DNA of 64,000 nucleotides from Rosa chinensis (Eukaryota > Streptophyta > Magnoliopsida > Rosales > Rosaceae), in contig NC_037091.1 of the NCBI RefSeq assembly GCF_002994745.2, positions 23,441,789 to 23,505,788 of the forward strand. Direction: 5' to 3'. Of the stretch, positions 1 to 10,930 are shown piece after piece (the stretch's first letter is position 1; every line of letters starts with the position of its first letter). The notes under the pieces were generated by a model. It saw nothing but the letters and a program-made list of their open reading frames with translations. It ran no database searches and was not told where the DNA came from. The position numbers were made by a program, and so were the translations under genes.

Positions 1-537
1 TAGTATTGTCCAAGCTTTGATTCGTCGTAATAAGCTTGATTTGAAGTAAACCATGGATGGAAAGCGAAAGAGGAGGAGGAGCGACCCAGATGGCGCCAAT
101 GTGGCGGCCTGGAACTGCCGGATGGCGGTAGAACCCTGCGGGTTTCTGATCGGGTCGGGTTGACCCGGAAAAACTGTGTGTCTCTCTCTTCTGGGTATGC
201 AGCCTGAAAATGAAGCCCCCAAAACACTAGGGTTTCTTCTATTTATAGTATCGGTGGAAAAGGTCATTTTCCCCTCGAAAACTTTGACGAAGTCATAAAC
301 TTATGCAGACTACATCTTTCTCATATGAACTCTAATTTGGGTGTGCCACGTGTCCATGAACTCAGTTTAACGTGCTCTACAACTTTCCAGAAGGGAGTTT
401 CCTCAAAAACCGAACCGGAAAAAAAAAGGTCAACTTTTGGTCCTTTAAATAATCAAAATGATGATAAAGGTAAAGATTTTAATCGTTTACCATCCAAATG
501 ACCAGTGAGCAGGTAAATTAAGGTACAGGTCGTAACA
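1..537 (-). mobile_element. Ty3/gypsy LTR, cut by the window start
   Basis: Read on the minus strand, an LTR begins TGTTACGACC at 537 and runs leftward out of the window. It is preceded on that strand (about 545-580) by a motif of the type CTTCGAGGATGAAATTTT, which in many plant Ty3/gypsy elements lies just after pol and before the 3' LTR. A TATA-like CTATAAATAG is visible on the minus strand near 240-250, followed by AAACCCTAG. The orientation makes this the 3' LTR. No coding sequence is seen in it. The lineage, perhaps a Tekay/Del-type chromovirus, is inferred only from the pre-LTR motif. Confidence 0.6.
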
Positions 538-805
538 ACCTCCTACCTTGTAAAATTTCATCCTCGAAGTTTCACACGTGTCTTACGAAATAATAGACTT
601 ATCTACCATACCAATCACACTCTACAAAGTTTACAAAATCGGATAACCTAGAGCTCTGAAACCAAATTGACCGTACCCGCTCTGGATTTCACCCTAAAAT
701 TAGAAGTAATCCTGCGGGGCCACCCTAGGGGAAGTTCTGTCAAATTTTCGGTAGAATTTCCGCAAGACTATTTCGGATTTCAAGGTGAAATCTGGGGCTG
801 GTCTT
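538..805 (-). mobile_element. 3' untranslated remnant of the gypsy element
   Basis: This stretch joins the LTR at 537 and holds the pre-LTR motif (about 545-580). The rest, with CCCCTAGGGTGGCCCCGC-type sequence on the minus strand, has no open frame. It gives way near 800 to a different dispersed repeat, so the element is broken and pol is absent. Confidence 0.45.
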
Positions 806-905
806 GTCATATGATACATGTGTAACGTGACAAGCGGGATCCAAACAGTGATTTGAGACAAAACATAGTGAAAATGTGTTTTGGTGATATATAGATCCTA
901 TCAGG

Positions 906-1280
906 AGAAGAGCTCCGCTTTGAAATTAAAGTGCGGATTTAGAGTTTATAGTCACTTTTCGGCCGCATATCCACATCTCGAGCGTTCATTTTTTAGGTAC
1001 TAATGTATAGATTATCTCTGTAAATTTTCAGCCAAATTGATGATCATTAAGGCATTGATAACTGACTTAAAGCTAGTACGGTTCAGGTTGAACAGATTCA
1101 GTTTGTCCATTAGTTTAATGGAGTTAGATACCTTAATGATCATCAATTTGGCTGAAAATGTACAGAGATGATCTATACATTAGTACCTAAAAACTAAACG
1201 ATCGAGATGTGGATATGCAACCGAAAAGTGACCCTAAACTCTAAATCCGCACTTTAATTCCAAAGCGGAGCTCCGCTCTT
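906..1280. repeat. Foldback (long inverted repeat) element
   Basis: The two halves are imperfect inverted copies. The left arm (about 906-1052, starting AGAGCTCCGCTTTGAAATTAA) pairs with the right arm (about 1131-1280, ending CAAAGCGGAGCTCCGCTCT). The spacer is about 78 bp. Both arms hold GTACTAATGTATAGAT and CCAAATTGATGATCATTAAG or their complements. This is a MITE or foldback element with no coding capacity. Its right-hand portion recurs at 53343-53574, also followed by an AT run, so it belongs to a dispersed family. Confidence 0.75.
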
Positions 1281-1283
1281 GAT

Positions 1284-1284
1284 A

Positions 1285-1310
<26 letters not shown>
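1284..1310. repeat. (AT)n microsatellite
   Basis: A pure AT dinucleotide run directly follows the foldback element. A matching run follows the related half-copy at 53575-53598. Confidence 0.9.
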
Positions 1311-1318
<8 letters not shown>

Positions 1319-1336
1319 AATGTGTGTGACATAGTG

Positions 1337-1436
1337 TTGATACATGTGTGACGTGGCAGGTGGGAAACACAAGTTTAGTTGAGACAAAATATAGTGAAAA
1401 AGTGTTTCGGTGATACATTTTGAAATAACTTACTGA
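1337..1436. repeat. Dispersed repeat X next to MULE ends
   Basis: A 100-bp segment (GATACATGTGTGACGTGGCA ... TAGTGAAAAAGTGTTTCGGT) occurs nearly intact at 53628-53727. A diverged copy is at about 790-890 and a partial one at about 12605-12650, all in the same orientation. In three places it touches a MULE terminus or the foldback element. No coding potential; origin unknown. Confidence 0.6.
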
Positions 1437-1639
1437 CAAAAAAAAAATACAAACAATGCCTGAAGTTTGGGCTGGGCATTTTAGCCCAAAAGCCTACAAA
1501 CCCGGACCGGCCAGTACGGTTCAAGCCCAACTTTTTTTTTTTGGTCAAAACGGTTCGGGCAGGGCCTTGGTATTCAAAAAAAGGTTCGGGCCCGGGCCTT
1601 GAATTTCAGAAACAAAAAAGCCCTCCAGGCCCGTATTAC

Positions 1640-2588
1640 TTAAAAAAGACATGTGTCCCCATCTTATTGGTCATATGATAAGGCTCAAAAACCTTATCAG
1701 AGGGTCGAACTCACTGAATCCTAATATTCAAAGTGCCAATTGCCAAAACCCACGACCACAAGTCATTTCTTCACAATCAGCCATAATTCAAGCCTAGGCA
1801 CCTCTTTCTTTCTCCTTCTTCTCCAATCCTCCAGTAGTTCAGTCCTCCATATCAATCCTCCAGTAGTTCAGTCCTCCATGTCAATCCTCCGTCAAATCCA
1901 ACTTCCGGCAAATCTCTCTGATTATCAACTCCAAGATAACAACAAGATCATGCTATAGGCTTAGCATGCAGAAGGTTAGGCGGTACCTTCATCACCCATC
2001 GATCTGTGCTAAGGCTTCTTCATCCATCAATGTGAAGCTCACAGATTCATAGAATCTGGGTCTGATCTAGAAGCTTACAGCTGTTCAATCTGTGCTAAGG
2101 GATTCATCATCCATTCTTTAGATCTGGGTCTGATCTAAAGCTCACAGAATTTGGTCCGATCTAGAAGCTCACAGCTATTCGATTCAGTGTTGAGAAAATG
2201 AGGCGGAAATGTAATCTGGGTTTACTATTATTTTCGGCTTGAATTGAGTTTTAAATTTTCTATTTTTAGTGTTGGATTAGTGAAGAATGGATCGCTGATT
2301 GTTTTTACTAATTGTTTGATGCATGTTTAGGTTAGATCAATGTGAAATGACAGGTTTTTGTGACTGGAATTCTTGAAATATGCTTGTAGTTTCTGGTGGA
2401 TCTGGATTTTATTGTATTTTGCAGTTTTTGACAAACCGAGTGCAACTCGGCGAGAACGACACCATTATACCCACCAAAACGACTCTCTTTCCCTTCCAGA
2501 GGCTAGAGAGAGTCACAGATTTAACTAGGACGGTGAGGATTTGAGGAAGATGATGAGGAAGACGAAGACGAAGTAACTGGGACGGTGG
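1640..2588. other. Interior of the hAT-like element, non-coding
   Basis: This stretch holds short imperfect direct repeats built from TCTGGGTCTGATCTA and AGCTCACAG (about 2030-2180). It also has two near copies of a block with TTCAGTCCTCCAT (about 1835-1885). No credible gene was found; the one small open frame (1740-1958) has no recognisable domain. Confidence 0.5.
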
Positions 2589-2593
2589 CGAAT

Positions 2594-4086
2594 TGATAGG
2601 AGCATAATTATGCGATCATAATGTTGTTAATTCCCATATTTACTTTGTTAGTTTATCTTATTTTCTAATTAATTTAGTTGTTCTTATGTTTATTAGGTTT
2701 TCCGAAGTAAGGAAAGAAATAAGAGCAAAAGGAAGGAGATATGTGCAAATAATGGAGAATTGTGGACTCTTGATGAATCAAGGAAGCTTAAGACAACATG
2801 GAGAAAAAGATATTCATCAATTAATTCTCTTGGCTGCTCCTATTGGGTAGAAGGATGTCAATGAATCCTAAATCAATCAGAACATTAATCAAGGAGTTAG
2901 AGTCCCAAAAGGAAATAAGGAAAGAGTTACAAATTGAATAAAATCTCTCCTTGGACATTCAAGAAAGGGGGATCTCACATACGAAGAAGCGGAGACGCAC
3001 CAGAGCTCAAGAAGAAGCAAGATTGCAAAATCACACCATAAACGATCGATCGTTGGAATTCCCGAGATCGATCGCTGATCCTTATTTTCCAATTTTCTGA
3101 TTTTTGTTGTCTTCTTTCTCCATGAACTCCTTTGTGTTTTTGATTCCCATTATGTGTAACTAAATTTCCAGTATTTAAGGGGCAGTTGAAGCCCCTAGGC
3201 ATGATCCATAACATGCTTTGACATTCAATTTGTTTTCCAATTAATAAAGTTGAGGTTTTGTTTACCGATTTCTCATTGATGAATTCTATGTTTGTGTGCT
3301 TTGGAGGCCTACTTATTATGCATGCTAGGGTTATAATACTTTGATTGTTTGATGCCTGGATCAATAGTTGGATTCCTCAAATTGTCTAGAGAAGTAATTG
3401 GTAGTTTTCACTAGCAAGTAAACAAAACCCTAGGTTTAGCGAGGCTCTAAGTTATTTACGATGCCTAGTGATTGCTCAAACTCTTTTCAAACTCAATGAT
3501 CTCTGCATGTTTAATCTAATAAACGTACCTTTAGGTTGCATTGCTTGGGAATAGTCTAGGTGTAGAGCACTTCCAGCCTAGCGTACAAAGTAAGAAAGAG
3601 TAATAGGTTGTGTTCAAGCGTACCGAGCCAATCTAAGCGTCTTCAACTAAACTAATTGGTAGAAAATTGGACAAAGTGTGTTGTGTGTGATTGTTGGGGG
3701 TGGATACTTCCTTCCTAGCTAGTTTCATTATCTTGATATCAACCAACTTCAAATCTGCTTCAATTTTGTTTTTCTTTCTATTCTCTGTTTTTCTGTATTT
3801 TATTTCCATAGCAAATCAACTCCTAAATTCACCAAATTTTTTGTTCTGGATGCTTTGTGTGTCTAGTACGTCTCTGTAAATTTTCGTATTTTTCTGGGTC
3901 GTTTTGGTTAGATTCTTAGTTTGTTTTTCGACTGCTGTTCAGTAGGAACTGCAGTCACGTTTTGTGACTTTTGTTGAAGCTTTTAGTTTAACTTAATCCT
4001 CTGCGGGAGACCCTTATTTCCCTATATTACAATCGACATATTTTCAGGAGAATAAGGAAAATCAATAGCTTTAAATTTAGCTATCA
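2594..4086 (+). repeat. 5' LTR of the Athila-like element
   Basis: 1493 bp, bounded by TGATAG ... CTATCA. Positions 2675-4086 match 7189-8600 at a constant offset of 4514 with very few differences. Confidence 0.9.
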
Positions 4087-4091
4087 ATTTT

Positions 4092-4109
4092 TGGAGCCGT
4101 TGCCGGAGA
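4092..4109 (+). promoter_or_regulatory. Primer binding site of the Athila-like element
   Basis: TGGAGCCGTTGCCGGAGA lies five bases after the 5' LTR. It closely resembles the tRNA-complementary primer sites known in Athila elements (TGGCGCCGTTGCCGGGG type), with a few substitutions. Confidence 0.7.
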
Positions 4110-4203
4110 TTACTTTTATTGTAATTGCTTCTACTAGTTTGTTTAATTTGATTTTTGTTTTAGTTTCTTACTTAGTGTTTCTCTGTTTTGTTTTCAGGTG
4201 TAT

Positions 4204-5789
4204 GCTTACTCGTAGAACTGCTCAAGACAATCTTACCCCCTTAGATTCAGAGATAGAATGCACTTGCAAGTCGAATAGGAAGCAAACGAAGGGAACTAGT
4301 TTGCCAATTCACGACACAACGGCGGGTTTTACTTCCTCACAAGGGGAGGAGGAGGAGAAAACACCACCAAACTCACCTGCGCATTCAATTCATGGGAATG
4401 AAGAGGAACCCACAAGACTCGACATGGCATTGAAGGATGCTCTTGTTCCGACAGCTTCGGAATCCCCTTCATGCATAGCTTACACACCACAGGGCAATCA
4501 GGCCTTATCTATTCCTGTGCAGCACTTGAACTCATTGCCTACATACTCGGGCACACCATCTGAGGATCCTAATGTTCACATTAGGGAATTCTTGGATATT
4601 TGCAAGCTGCAAACCATTCAGAACATCCAACCGGAAGGACTTAGGTTACTTCTATTTCCCTTTTCTTTAAAAGATGATTGAAAACGTTGGTTGTACTCAT
4701 TACCTGCAGGTATCATACAACTTGGGATGAAATGGTTAAGAAGTTTTTGAAACAATATTTCCCCACTCAATTGACCAAACAATTACGGAGGGAGATTCAA
4801 AGCTTCAATCAAAAGGATGGAGATACACTATATGAGGCATGGGAGGAATTTCAGGAGTTGCAGAGGAAGTGTCCCCATCACAACTTCAGTCTGAATAACC
4901 TTGTCCAATTTTTCTATGATGGATTGGGCATAGCTAATAGGGGCAGCGTTGATTCTGCGTGTGGAGGTACTTTCGTGAATAAAACCGGTCAAGAAGCATA
5001 TAATCTGATTGATGATTTGGCCGACAACAATAGACAATTCTACACAAGGGATCGGATAAACGTACAAGAGGACGTGGAGTGTATGAAGTCGATTCAAGGA
5101 ACCAAATGGTGGCTATGGCAAGAAAGCTTTACATGTTAATGAATGCCTTAGGCAATGACATTAAGGCAACACCTCAGGCATGCTCTATTTGTTCCTATTC
5201 TGATCATACTACTGATAGATGTCCTATGTCTGAGGAACAGGTGAATTACATGGGGCAACAAAGGCCCAAATATGACCCTTACTCGAACACGTACAATCCG
5301 AGATGGAAGGATCACCCAAACTTCCGTTGGGGTGGTAATGACAACGTGGTTCGACCTACTCAAGGCGTCTACAATGGACCACCTGGATTTCAACAAGGAG
5401 CTAGGTAGCAAGTCTATCAACAAACTCCTCTTCAACAATCCTCAAGCAATTCCTTGGAAGAACTAGTGAAGGAGATGACTCTGAACACTGCATCTTTCCA
5501 AAAGGACACCGCATCTTTCATCCAAAGGACTGAGATTCTATTTCAAAAGCAAGATGCCTTAGCTCAGCAACATGGACAAGCTATTAAGAACTTGGAAAGG
5601 CAAGTTGGGCAACTTGCAACGGTGATGCAAACTAGACTTCCTGGAACCCTGCCTAGCACAACCATTCAAAATCCTAAGGATGGGAGCATGGCTGAGCTCA
5701 ATGCAATCACTTTAAGGAGTGGCAGACAATTGGAAGAAGCTTCTGGGCACCAAAGAAGGGTCAAGAAGAGAAGGAGGAGCAAAGAAATA
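4204..5789 (+). pseudogene. gag of the Athila-like element, broken
   Basis: The likely start is the ATG at 4204 (MLTRRTAQD). Several frames together resemble a plant Ty3 gag. They run from a central capsid-like part (LPTYSGTPSEDPN near 4540-4570, then FLKQYFPTQLTKQLRREI at 4745-4800) to a zinc knuckle CSICSYSDHTTDRC near 5185-5225, spaced C-x2-C-x4-H-x4-C. A glutamine-rich coiled-coil-like tail follows (5454-5789). Reading is disrupted by a stop at 4679-4681, a frame change near 4700, another near 5100, and a stop at 5406-5408. The element therefore makes no intact Gag. It would have packaged RNA in virus-like particles. Confidence 0.75.
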
Positions 5790-6988
5790 TGAAGGAGGAA
5801 GAGAAAATAGTCCCTGGTGAAAAAACAATCGATCTCGGCCATCTAAACGATCGATCGTTTACGACCTTAGAAGCCAAACGATCTATCTCGCCCATCCCAA
5901 CAATCGATCTCACGGGGGCTGATCAGAATGTTCATGTTTTTTCCCCTCCAAAGGTAAAAGATCCTACTCCTTCTAAGTTGGTTACTTCATGTATTCCTTT
6001 TCCTCGCAGGTTCATGAGCTCTAAGAAAGATCAAGAAGAGAAAGATGTCTTGGAAACTTTCCGTAAAGTCCAAGTGAACATCCCTCTTATGGATGCCATC
6101 AAGCAAGTACCTCAGTATGCCAAATTCCTTAAGAAGCTATGCACCAAAAAGAAAAAGTTCAATGGGAATGAGATAGTGGCCCTTAGTGAAGAAGTCTCAG
6201 CTGTTCTTCAAAGAAAGCTTCCACCTAAACTTAAGGATCCCTGACGCTTCACGATTCCATGCACCATAGGTGCATAGAGGTTTGATCATGCTTTACTAGA
6301 TTTAGGAGCTTTGATTAATTTGATGCCATATTCTGTGTTTTCAACTCTTAAACTAGGTGAGCTAAAGGAGACAAAGGTGATCATTGAGCTAGCTGATCGC
6401 TCAATCGTCTATCATAGGGGAGTAATTGAAGATGTACTAGTAAGTGTGGATGGATTAATTTTGCCTGCAAACTTCTTTGTTCTTGAGATGGAGGAAGCGC
6501 CTATGCCTACATTATTACCATTAGTTTTGGGGCGCCCATTCATGGCCACAGCTCGTACTAACATTGATGTGTTCAGAGGCACTTTGAGTATGGAGGTTTT
6601 TGGGGAGACAGTGACGTTCAAGGTGTTTGAACCCTTGAAGCCTCAAATTAATGAGCAAGATATTTTAGGTGATGGTGGCCAAATAAGAGAAGATGTTCGA
6701 TTCCTTAGAACTTGGACATCACCTAAAGTCAAGGCAAGGGATCTCGGCGATTCAGAATTATTAGCAATGGCAAGCAATGGTCATTCTCCACCAATTGTCG
6801 AGGAAGAGGTGGCTACAACCATACATAAGAGTCTAAATGAAACCATAGCTGCTCAACAAGCACTTCCATGTCATGAAGGTAAGTCTATATTCTATAATGA
6901 ATATGTTCCTTTAGCTAATATAGAGAGTGTGAGTGTTGATGATAGGTGGTTTCCTGGGGATTTTAAGCCAAACAAGGGCATTTATTAA
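5789..6988 (+). pseudogene. Gag-protease linker and retropepsin-like region
   Basis: The first part (5789-6244) is a linker ending in a motif like IPLMDAIKQVPQYAKFLKKL, typical of the region before protease in Athila elements. After a break at about 6244 comes a retropepsin-like domain with LDLGALINLMP near 6297-6330, where DLG stands in the place of the usual D-S/T-G, then the conserved tail LVLGRPFMATA near 6523-6555. The frame stays open to 6988 but no reverse transcriptase follows. Loss of pol is a deletion relative to complete Athila elements. Confidence 0.7.
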
Positions 6989-7006
6989 CTCATAATTTTG
7001 CATCTA

Positions 7007-7188
7007 GGGGGGACATAAACCAGAATCCCGAGCTACATAAGAAGAATGACAAATATCCTCGTAGAGAACGTCCTGAATAATAACAGGAGTCTCCTCTAAC
7101 CATACATTATCAAGCATACCCAAACTAGCAAGATGCGCTAAACGATCTGCGACACCATTTGCTTCTCTATAGATGTGTCTAATACTAA
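7007..7188 (-). mobile_element. LINE-type RNase H fragment
   Basis: On the minus strand this segment reads openly as HIYREANGVADRLAHLAS followed by LGMLDNVW and LEETP. This matches the C-terminal part of the plant RNase H-like domain found at the end of many LINE reverse transcriptases, where the N-x2-A-D-x-L-A signature recurs. It lies in antisense between the retropepsin region and a truncated 3' LTR. The rest of a LINE is absent. It could also derive from a host RNase H-like gene of the same family. Confidence 0.7.
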
Positions 7189-8600
7189 TAGTTGTTTTTA
7201 TGTTTATTAGGTTTTCCGAAGTAAGGAAAGAAATAAGAGCAAAAGGAAGGAGATATGTGCAAATAATGGAGAATTGTGGACTCTTGATGAATCAAGGAAG
7301 CTTAAGGCAACATGGAGAAAAAGATATTCAGCAATTAATTCTCTTGGCTGCTCCTATTGGGTAGAAGGATGTCAATGAATCCTAAATCAATCAGAACATT
7401 AATCAAGGAGTTAGAGTCCCAAAAGGAAAGAAGGAAAGAGTTACAAACTGAATAAAATCTCTCCTTGGACATTCAAGAAAGGGGGATCTCACATACGAAG
7501 AAGCGGAGACGCACTAGAGCTCAAGAAGAAGCAAGACTGCAGAATCACACCATAAACGATCGATCGTTGGAATTCCCGAGATCGATCGCTGATCCTTATT
7601 TTCCAATTTTTTTATTTTTGTTGTCTTCTTTCTCCATGAACTCCTTTGTGTTTTTGATTCCCATTATGTGTAACTAAATTTCCAGTAGTTAAGGGGCAGT
7701 TGAAGCCCCTAGGCATGATCCATAACATGCTTTGACATTCAATTTGTTTTCCAATTAATAAAGTTGAGGTTTTGTTTACCGATTTCTCATTGATGAATTC
7801 TATGTTTGTGTGCTTTGGAGGCCTACTTATTATGCATGCTAGGGTTATAATACTTTGATTGTTTGATGCCTGGATCAATAGTTGGATTCCTCAAATTGTC
7901 TAGAGAAGTAATTGGTAGTTTTCACTAGCAAGTAAACAAAACCCTAGGTTTAGCGAGGCTCTAAGTTATTTACGATGCCTAGTGATTGCTCAAACTCTTT
8001 TCAAACTCAATGATCTCTGCATGTTTAATCTAATAAACGTACCTTTAGGTTGCATTGCTTGGGAATAGTCTAGGTGTAGAGCACTTCCAGCCTAGCGTAC
8101 AAAGTAAGAAAGAGTAATAGGTTGTGTTCAAGCGTACCGAGCCAATCTAAGCGTCTTCAACTAAACTAATTGGTAGAAAATTGGACAAAGTGTGTTGTGT
8201 GTGATTGTTGGGGGTGGATACTTCCTTCCTAGCTAGTTTCATTATCTTGATATCAACCAACTTCAAATCTGCTTCAATTTTGTTTTTCTTTCTATTCTCT
8301 GTTTTTCTGTATTTTATTTCCATAGCAAATCAACTCCTAAATTCACCAAATTTTTTGTTCTGGATGCTTTGTGTGTCTAGTACGTCTCTGTAAATTTTCG
8401 TATTTTTCTGGGTCGTTTTGGTTAGATTCTTAGTTTGTTTTTCGACTGCTGTTCAGTAGGAACTGCAGTCACGTTTTGTGACTTTTGTTGAAGCTTTTAG
8501 TTTAACTTAATCCTCTGCGGGAGACCCTTATTTCCCTATATTACAATCGACATATTTGCAGGAGAATAAGAAAAATCAATAGCTTTAAATTTAGCAATTA
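7189..8600 (+). repeat. 3' LTR of the Athila-like element, 5'-truncated
   Basis: 1412 bp that match 2675-4086. The first 81 bp of the LTR are missing. The terminal CTATCA has become CAATTA, yet the TSD copy follows directly, so the outer end is original. Confidence 0.9.
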
Positions 8601-8633
8601 CGAATGTAGCTGCAATGTTGTTAACAGAGGCGG

Positions 8634-8635
<2 letters not shown>

Positions 8636-8697
<62 letters not shown>
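8636..8697. repeat. (GA)n microsatellite
   Basis: About 31 GA units in a row, in the right-hand part of the hAT-like element. It creates long low-complexity open frames on both strands that are not genes. Confidence 0.95.
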
Positions 8698-8702
<5 letters not shown>

Positions 8703-8846
8703 TTGAGATTGGGCCCGAAAACCCGGCCCGAATTGAAACGGGCCGGTCCCTGTTGGTTGCAAAAAGGGCTTTGGGCCCGAACCGTAAGAAACGGGCCGGT
8801 CCCGGGCCCAGCAAAATTTTAGTTGAACCCGGCCTGTGTCCAGCCT

Positions 8847-8965
8847 ACCTGAAGCCATTCTAAATATTCGTACCCGCATTTTTGAAACTATCACATTAGT
8901 ACCTATTGTTTCCAACCTGACCTAACTTTCATACATGCGTCCATAACGGCATCAACTAGGTAGCC
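8847..8965 (+). repeat. Left TIR of the MULE, inner part
   Basis: Starts ACCTGAAGCCATTCTAAAT and is complementary, with mismatches, to about 12485-12600. The same sequence occurs at about 53745-53880, at the end of a second MULE copy. Confidence 0.65.
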
Positions 8966-9435
8966 ATATATGGCATACTTTAAGGGGTAATTCCATCCCC
9001 TTGTTCTTTGCCGTTAATGTTAGCTAGTAGCTCTTCAGGTGAGCCATTTCCCGCCAAAAACTAATTCCCTTCCAAATTAGTTACACAACAATAATCATAA
9101 AAATATGATAAATTACCACAACTGATTCCATCCAAAATAATTGCACATGCTAAATTACCACAACAGGAAAAAATACAATAGATTGCTTACAAAATAAACC
9201 TGCATATTGCATCTTAAACACGCCCAAAATCCAACAACCATTTGTTACAACAAAATGCTACAAGAAGCAACATGTATGACATTTTTCAATATTTCAAAAG
9301 CAAAAGTAAATGCCAAGCAAACAGTTGGTTATACACATGTTTGAAATCAGTTTTTTATTTTTATTTTTTTCAGCGATAACACATTTTAAGCAGGCTATAA
9401 ATTAAAAGGCTTCACTCAGTACTTCCATGTGGGGT

Positions 9436-10262
9436 TTTAAACTACAGTCCCAGAGCTTGTGCCAGAAGTAGAACCTTGTGCAGGCTTCTTTGGTGGTTTG
9501 ATTCTTCTTACTGGTGATTTGAACCTCTTTCCTGAGAGCAGAGTCTTGGAAGAGGCCTATGGTTGTGGATTACACTGAAAACAACATTTCCAAAACATTT
9601 AGAGCTATTCATTATGCTTGTTGAAACTGATGCTTGACTTAAGGAAAAAATCTCACAAAATGTTACCTCTAGTTGTTGAACAGTGTTGGTGGAAGTTTGT
9701 GATTACATTGCATTAAATTGCTCATCTTCAACAGTCACATTTTCACTAACATTTTGAGAAATGACTTGTGGTTGCTCAAGTACTTCTAGAACATGAATAT
9801 TCTCCTCTGCAACCTGGGGTTCTCAGGAACTTGAACATTGTCATCTTCAGCTTGGGGTTGCTGATTTTCCATATTTCCTTGAGGGTACACACAAAAGACT
9901 GAGTCAATTATTATAGTCCATAATGGTGTCTAAATTTTGGTAAAATGTATCCAGAATGCATATGGCCTACCTGATTTCTTCTCAGACATGTCCTAACATT
10001 ATGGCCCCTTTTTTTGGCATCTGCCACACTTGACTTGAGAGTAATAACTCATTGGCAACTTTTCAGTACCAGGAGCTAGTGGTAATTCACCTACACACAT
10101 TTGTGATTAAATGTATTATAGTTAGACAATATGAAGAATTAACAGCATGCTTGATACTGAAGAGATAGTTATAAAAATAGGTTACCTAGTGCTTTGGTTC
10201 TATTTATCTTGGGCCTTCCTAGTTGTGCCCTATATAAGGGTGGCGCATTTGATTTGGCTTAT
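9436..10262 (-). pseudogene. MULE (MURA-type) transposase, C-terminal remnant
   Basis: On the minus strand the frame near 10255-10190 reads PLYRAQLGRPKINRTKAL, the proline/arginine stretch preceding the zinc knuckle in plant MULE transposases. A splice-like junction near 10188 leads to a second block (about 10097-9970) with a CGRCQKKG..NVRTC zinc knuckle, spaced C-x2-C-x4-H-x4-C, just inside a +1 frame error at a run of A and G. A final block near 9560-9440 reads SSKTLLSGKRFKSPVRRIKP, a typical basic tail. The catalytic DDE part and SWIM domain are not found in the element. The protein would have bound TIRs and cut DNA; here it is dead. Confidence 0.65.
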
Positions 10263-10667
10263 GAATCATCTCTCATTCCCTAACCCCAGCAATTGGGTTG
10301 ACCACTAGCTCATAAGGTTGAAATTGAATTTATTATCACCACCAACCTAGAACCCTAAATTTAATTGGATCCCCAACGGCATCAAACCCTAGACCCTTTA
10401 TTAAAGAAGAGCTTTTTAACAATAACTACAAAATGACACTATTATTTACCAATAGCAAAGTCTAAAACTAATATCCCATGCGGCCAACAATTGCAATAGC
10501 CTGTTAGCCCATCATAAAGAAAAACACTCAAATATTACAAAAATTACCAAACATGCCACTCTTCCAAAATCAGAATAGATCCAAAATTCAAACAGTCCCA
10601 AAATCCAGATCCCAAAATCAAAACCGTCCCAAAATCTAGATCATCCCTAAATTGATCTAGGGCTCAG

Positions 10668-10930
10668 GCGAAGCTAGGTGACGAAGCAGCCCGCCAAGTA
10701 AGCGGCGAAGCAACCGACCAAGCGAGGCTGCGAAGCTAGGCGACGAAGCTCCGGCGAAGCTAGGAGACGAAGCAGCCGGCCAAGTGAGGCTGCGAAGCTA
10801 GGCGACGAAACTCCGGCGAAGCTAGGCAACGAAGCAACTGGCCAAGTGATCGGCGAAGCGAGGCTGTGAAACAACCGGCGAAGGGAGGCTGTAAAGCAAC
10901 CGGCGAAGGGAGGCTGCGAAGCTAGACAAC
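10668..10930. repeat. GC-rich minisatellite in the MULE interior
   Basis: Variants of GCGAAGCTAGGCGACGAAGC and of CGGCCAAGTGAGGCTGCGAA recur in an irregular array with a short period of about 20-30 bp. It produces an artificial alanine/leucine-rich frame on the minus strand (10674-10874). Confidence 0.7.

Larger units (their letters stand above)
2594..8600 (+). mobile_element. Athila-like Ty3/gypsy retrotransposon, deleted derivative
   Basis: The 5' LTR starts TGATAG and ends CTATCA. The 5-bp flanks CGAAT (2589-2593) and CGAAT (8601-8605) form a perfect TSD, so both outer ends are original. Next to the 5' LTR is a primer site like that of Athila elements. A broken gag and a protease-like region follow, but reverse transcriptase, RNase H and integrase are missing. 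The 3' LTR lacks its first 81 bp, where a LINE-derived segment abuts it. The shared LTR parts differ at only about a dozen sites by eye over 1.4 kb, which suggests recent insertion. It sits inside the hAT-like element. Confidence 0.85.
1466..8846. mobile_element. hAT-like non-autonomous transposon split by an Athila insertion
   Basis: Flanking 8-mers GCCTGAAG (1458-1465) and ACCTGAAG (8847-8854) differ at one base, fitting the 8-bp TSD of hAT elements. The ends GGGCTGGGCA on the left and, on the complement, AGGCTGGACA on the right form a short imperfect TIR. Subterminal DNA on both sides (1490-1640 and 8705-8840) is rich in GGGCCCGG and CCCGGCC motifs, as is common in hAT subterminal regions. 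The empty-site sequence is approximated by the related MULE TIR at about 53745. Without the nested retrotransposon the element would be about 1.4 kb. No transposase is seen. Confidence 0.5.

Noticed and set aside
4828..5438. Minus-strand frames opposite Athila gag
   Set aside because: Antisense shadows of gag; the plus strand carries the zinc knuckle and capsid-like motifs.
8598..8915. Long open frames on both strands across the GA repeat
   Set aside because: They are produced by the (GA)n run, coding RERERE or LSLSLS, with no other support.
10674..10874. Alanine/leucine/serine-rich minus-strand frame
   Set aside because: It comes from the minisatellite and has no start context or domain.
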